Assembly: GCA_003503535.1 (NCBI GenBank)
Contig: DOCI01000138.1
Coordinates: 10,904-21,668 of the forward strand
Source: Planctomycetaceae bacterium
GTDB lineage: Bacteria > Planctomycetota > Planctomycetia > Planctomycetales > Planctomycetaceae
Direction: 5' to 3'
Length of the DNA stretch: 10,765 nucleotides
Shown here: piece by piece, positions 8,960-10,765 of the stretch
How positions within the stretch are numbered: the first letter of the stretch is position 1
Layout of the letters: each line of letters begins with the position of its first letter
The notes under the pieces: model-generated
The model's database searches: none
The model's input: only the letters and a program-made list of their open reading frames with translations
Told to the model about the DNA's origin: nothing
Position numbers and translations under genes: made by a program

Positions 8960-8983
8960 CATCGACTCATATTATTGTCGATG
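8960..8983 (-). other. 7-bp-stem hairpin just after the trypsin stop codon
   Basis: CATCGAC (8960-8966) and GTCGATG (8977-8983) form a perfect 7-bp inverted repeat with a 10-nt AT-rich loop. It begins 5 nt after the trypsin TAG. On the minus strand the next bases are GTGTTAAAAACC, so there is no T-tract and a rho-independent terminator is unlikely. Read-through into the caspase gene is therefore possible. Confidence 0.45.
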
Positions 8984-8988
8984 ACGCA

Positions 8989-10455
8989 CTAGTCAACTTT
9001 GAGTTGTCCCCCAATAGAACCGTTCCCTTTGGAAGGCCTCCGAGGTTTCTGGTCTGGTGGAGTTTCAGCTTTCTCCTCAAGGTTGAGCACGATTTTACGA
9101 TACCTGCGTTGAATATTTTCATCCTGAAAGAGATCCGTGTCGAGAACTGACATCTCTTTATTTTCAAGCTTCTTCCAAACGCCATTCTTTTTAGCCACTG
9201 TGAGATCGCTAACTCCGTTGTCATCGATGTCGGTCATGATCAAATCAATCTCTCCATCATTGTCGCGGTCGTAATGCCAGCGGGCAACCGGCTTGATGAC
9301 TACAGCGACTTCAAAATCGAACTCATCACGATTCGCCGTGCCTGCCACAAAATCATCTGCAAAAGAAGACGGTGTATCATTATCAAGATCAAACAGGACG
9401 CCAGAATTGGCTTCTTCCTCCTTAATGCTGAAGACCCAGGATTCGTAGATGTCGTCCTCGTCGCGATCGGTCAGTGTGCTGAAAGTCGCTGGCGGCCAGT
9501 AGTCTGGACGATACACTTCTGATTTCTCCGGTTTGGATTTGATAAAATCTTTGACTTCATCCAGATGAACGTGATAGCTGAATTTGTCGTAATTGACTTG
9601 AGACTCAGAATCAATCAGTGGAATCGCAAAGTTGACCGCGATTAACTCTCCCTCCTTATTGACCAGCGGCCCCCCAGAATCACCCGGATTGATTCCACAA
9701 GTGGAGATTAAAGCCTTACGAGATTCGGATGCATTCAGGGATTGTTTGTACGATTTCTGAGCATCAACGGACATTGAGAATTGCGGCATCACTGTGTCGA
9801 TCAAATCGTGAGGATAGCGGCCGGTTCCCACAACTTCTCCACTACGGACCGACCAGAACAGGCCGCGAGAAGGATGGCCAATTGTGATGCAGTCGCTTCC
9901 GGGCATGGCATTTGATTCTGCGATTTGAATCGGTTTGAGTTCACGTTTTTCAGGTAATTCGAATAACTTGAGTAACGCCAGATCTTTCGATGTGCTGGAA
10001 GCATACACCAGAGCCGGGTAACTCTTTTTCTCAAGTGTCATCACACCATCATTCAAATCGCCGAAATGGATGAAGGCGAATCGACTGCCCGAATTGAGAT
10101 CGATGGAACCGTTGGCGATTACGTGCTCGTTCGTCAAAATCCAGCCATCCTGATCGACAATGAACCCGGTGCCATATCCTCCGTCAGTTCTGACGACAAC
10201 AATTGATGGTGCCAATTTCGGAAAGATTTTCATTCCTGGGCCGCGACTGGGAAGACGAACCTGGTTGAGCAAATCGGCATTTTCGGGTTTGGCATCCAGA
10301 TCCAGGGGACCTGTTGAAGGAATTAAAGCTCCAACTGCTTGATCGGATTGGACGGGAAGCAAAATCTCTTTTTTCTGAGCATGCGAAGCAGAACAGAGTA
10401 TTCCTGTCAGTAACATGAGGGCGCATACCGTAGAAAATATTTGGCTTTTTGACAT
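8989..10455 (-). CDS. Exported trypsin/HtrA-like serine peptidase with Asp-rich C-terminal calcium-binding-like region
   Basis: The protein has 488 residues from the ATG at 10455-10453. AAGGG lies 7 nt upstream and the signal peptide (1-26, ending SHA before Q27) starts at once; the in-frame TTG at 10482 lacks a ribosome binding site. The peptidase domain covers about 85-308 with the chymotrypsin-fold triad: H111 in TNEHVIA, D158 in KDLALLKL and S260 in NPGDSGGPL. The segment between D158 and S260 is long for HtrA and holds extra loops. No PDZ domain follows. Instead residues about 330-423 carry four Asp-rich loops beginning near D330 (DRDEDD), D356 (DLDND), D396 (DRDNDGEIDL) and D409 (DIDDNGVSDL). 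These resemble EF-hand or thrombospondin-type-3 calcium loops. The C-terminus is a Pro/Lys/Gly-rich tail. Known relatives (S1C peptidases) degrade or process proteins in the cell envelope. Here it could process the caspase or CHAT protein encoded downstream; that is inference. First gene of the co-directional set. Confidence 0.92.
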   Translation of the reverse strand: MSKSQIFSTVCALMLLTGILCSASHAQKKEILLPVQSDQAVGALIPSTGPLDLDAKPENADLLNQVRLPSRGPGMKIFPKLAPSIVVVRTDGGYGTGFIVDQDGWILTNEHVIANGSIDLNSGSRFAFIHFGDLNDGVMTLEKKSYPALVYASSTSKDLALLKLFELPEKRELKPIQIAESNAMPGSDCITIGHPSRGLFWSVRSGEVVGTGRYPHDLIDTVMPQFSMSVDAQKSYKQSLNASESRKALISTCGINPGDSGGPLVNKEGELIAVNFAIPLIDSESQVNYDKFSYHVHLDEVKDFIKSKPEKSEVYRPDYWPPATFSTLTDRDEDDIYESWVFSIKEEEANSGVLFDLDNDTPSSFADDFVAGTANRDEFDFEVAVVIKPVARWHYDRDNDGEIDLIMTDIDDNGVSDLTVAKKNGVWKKLENKEMSVLDTDLFQDENIQRRYRKIVLNLEEKAETPPDQKPRRPSKGNGSIGGQLKVD

Positions 10456-10462
10456 TCTGTTG

Positions 10463-10467
10463 CCCTT
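10463..10467 (-). promoter_or_regulatory. Ribosome binding site that decides the trypsin start
   Basis: AAGGG on the minus strand is 7 nt upstream of the ATG at 10455. It supports that ATG over the in-frame TTG nine codons upstream (10482), which has no comparable site and would add a charged extension before the signal peptide. Confidence 0.6.
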
Positions 10468-10513
10468 AGTTTTCAGGTTCAAATGAGGTGGTGAGCGGCA
10501 GTTCAGGCTATCG

Positions 10514-10571
10514 TTTAATAAGATGGATTAAAAGATAAAATCATTTATTTAAGCTTTTTAGTCTTATTAAA
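10514..10571. repeat. 10-bp perfect inverted repeat in the trypsin leader
   Basis: TTTAATAAGA (10514-10523) and TCTTATTAAA (10562-10571) are exact reverse complements, separated by 38 nt of very AT-rich sequence. An inner AAAAG/CTTTT pair (10530-10534 and 10554-10558) can extend the fold. It sits about 60-115 nt upstream of the trypsin start, so it may be an operator pair or a 5'-leader hairpin. AT-rich composition raises the chance of accidental repeats. Confidence 0.45.
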
Positions 10572-10573
10572 AT

Positions 10574-10591
10574 GACATTGGATATCAATTT
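10574..10591 (+). promoter_or_regulatory. Shared near-palindromic motif, copy 1 (trypsin leader)
   Basis: GACATTGGATATCAATTT lies 119-136 nt upstream of the trypsin start and directly beside the 10-bp inverted repeat. The minus-strand copy at 8863-8880 in the caspase leader differs at 2 of 18 positions. A third GATATC core without matching flanks lies in the CHAT leader (6362-6367). Confidence 0.4.
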
Positions 10592-10660
10592 GACTCCTCG
10601 ATAAAAGAAATCCCCTGCATTTGGATTGAGAGTATTTGTTTAATCCGATTTAAGGAATCT

Positions 10661-10742
10661 CAACAAATGTCCGGATAATGCCGATTATAACGATCAGGCC
10701 TTATTCAAATGGTTTCTGCAGTCGCTTGGGCACCAAATGTCC
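10661..10742. repeat. Pair of 12-bp direct repeats
   Basis: CAACAAATGTCC (10661-10672) and CACCAAATGTCC (10731-10742) match at 11 of 12 positions, 70 bp apart (start to start). They flank the possible -10 element at 10684-10689. They could be regulator sites, or chance. Confidence 0.3.
10684..10689 (-). promoter_or_regulatory. Possible -10 element of the trypsin gene
   Basis: The minus strand has a perfect TATAAT here, about 230 nt before the trypsin ATG. No good -35 lies at 16-18 bp; the nearest likeness, TTTGAA (10709-10704), is only 14 bp away. Offered as a candidate only. Confidence 0.25.
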
Positions 10743-10765
10743 TAAAACGCTGTGTTTGCTCCTGC

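Noticed and set aside
366..10455. Reading the set as a known gasdermin or Cas7-11/Csx29 defence locus.
   Set aside because: No gasdermin, Cas protein, CRISPR array or NTPase is in the window, and all three proteins have export signals.
10456..10482. TTG start at 10482 for the trypsin gene.
   Set aside because: The ATG at 10455 has AAGGG at a good distance and starts a standard signal peptide.
10701..10765. Minus-strand frame running off the window edge and ending in TAA at 10701 (tail ...LVPKRLQKPFE), as the 3' end of an upstream gene.
   Set aside because: Only about 20 codons are visible and the plus strand is open over the same bases (from an ATG at 10678), so neither can be called.

Overview
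The window carries three large genes, all on the minus strand. Each encodes an intact-looking peptidase with an N-terminal export signal. In transcription order they are a trypsin/HtrA-like serine peptidase with a C-terminal Asp-rich, probably calcium-binding region (8989-10455), a metacaspase-type caspase-fold cysteine peptidase with a long C-terminal extension (6464-8803), and a 1917-residue TPR protein ending in a CHAT-type caspase-like peptidase domain (366-6119). All three show the expected catalytic residues: His/Asp/Ser in the first, and His/Cys in the other two.

The window probably comes from a planctomycete. The base composition is moderate. Very long kinesin-light-chain-type TPR proteins with CHAT domains, exported caspases, exported trypsins with Asp-rich loops, export signals ending in Ala-Gln, and roomy intergenic spaces are all common in that phylum. 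This is inference from gene style, as there is no rRNA or other marker gene here. No tRNA, rRNA, CRISPR array, insertion sequence or phage gene was recognised.

Layout: 10456-10765 is the AT-rich leader of the trypsin gene, with a 10-bp inverted repeat, a direct repeat and an 18-bp near-palindromic motif. The trypsin gene is followed by a 190-bp spacer (8799-8988 region) that begins with a short hairpin and holds a second copy of the motif in opposite orientation. The caspase gene follows. A gap of about 340 bp then carries a 9-bp-stem hairpin and a possible promoter before the CHAT gene. Positions 1-365, downstream of the CHAT gene, hold no gene I can support.

How the genes may work together: the co-directional order and the motif shared by two leaders suggest co-regulation. 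A protease relay outside the cytoplasm is the simplest model. The TPR array and an embedded beta-sandwich-like domain of the CHAT protein would recognise a partner or ligand, and the trypsin and/or caspase would process each other or a common target, possibly under calcium control. CHAT, caspase and trypsin domains occur together in bacterial conflict and cell-death systems, but those are normally cytoplasmic. The export signals here make this set different. No pore-former (gasdermin), NTPase or sensor gene is visible in the window.
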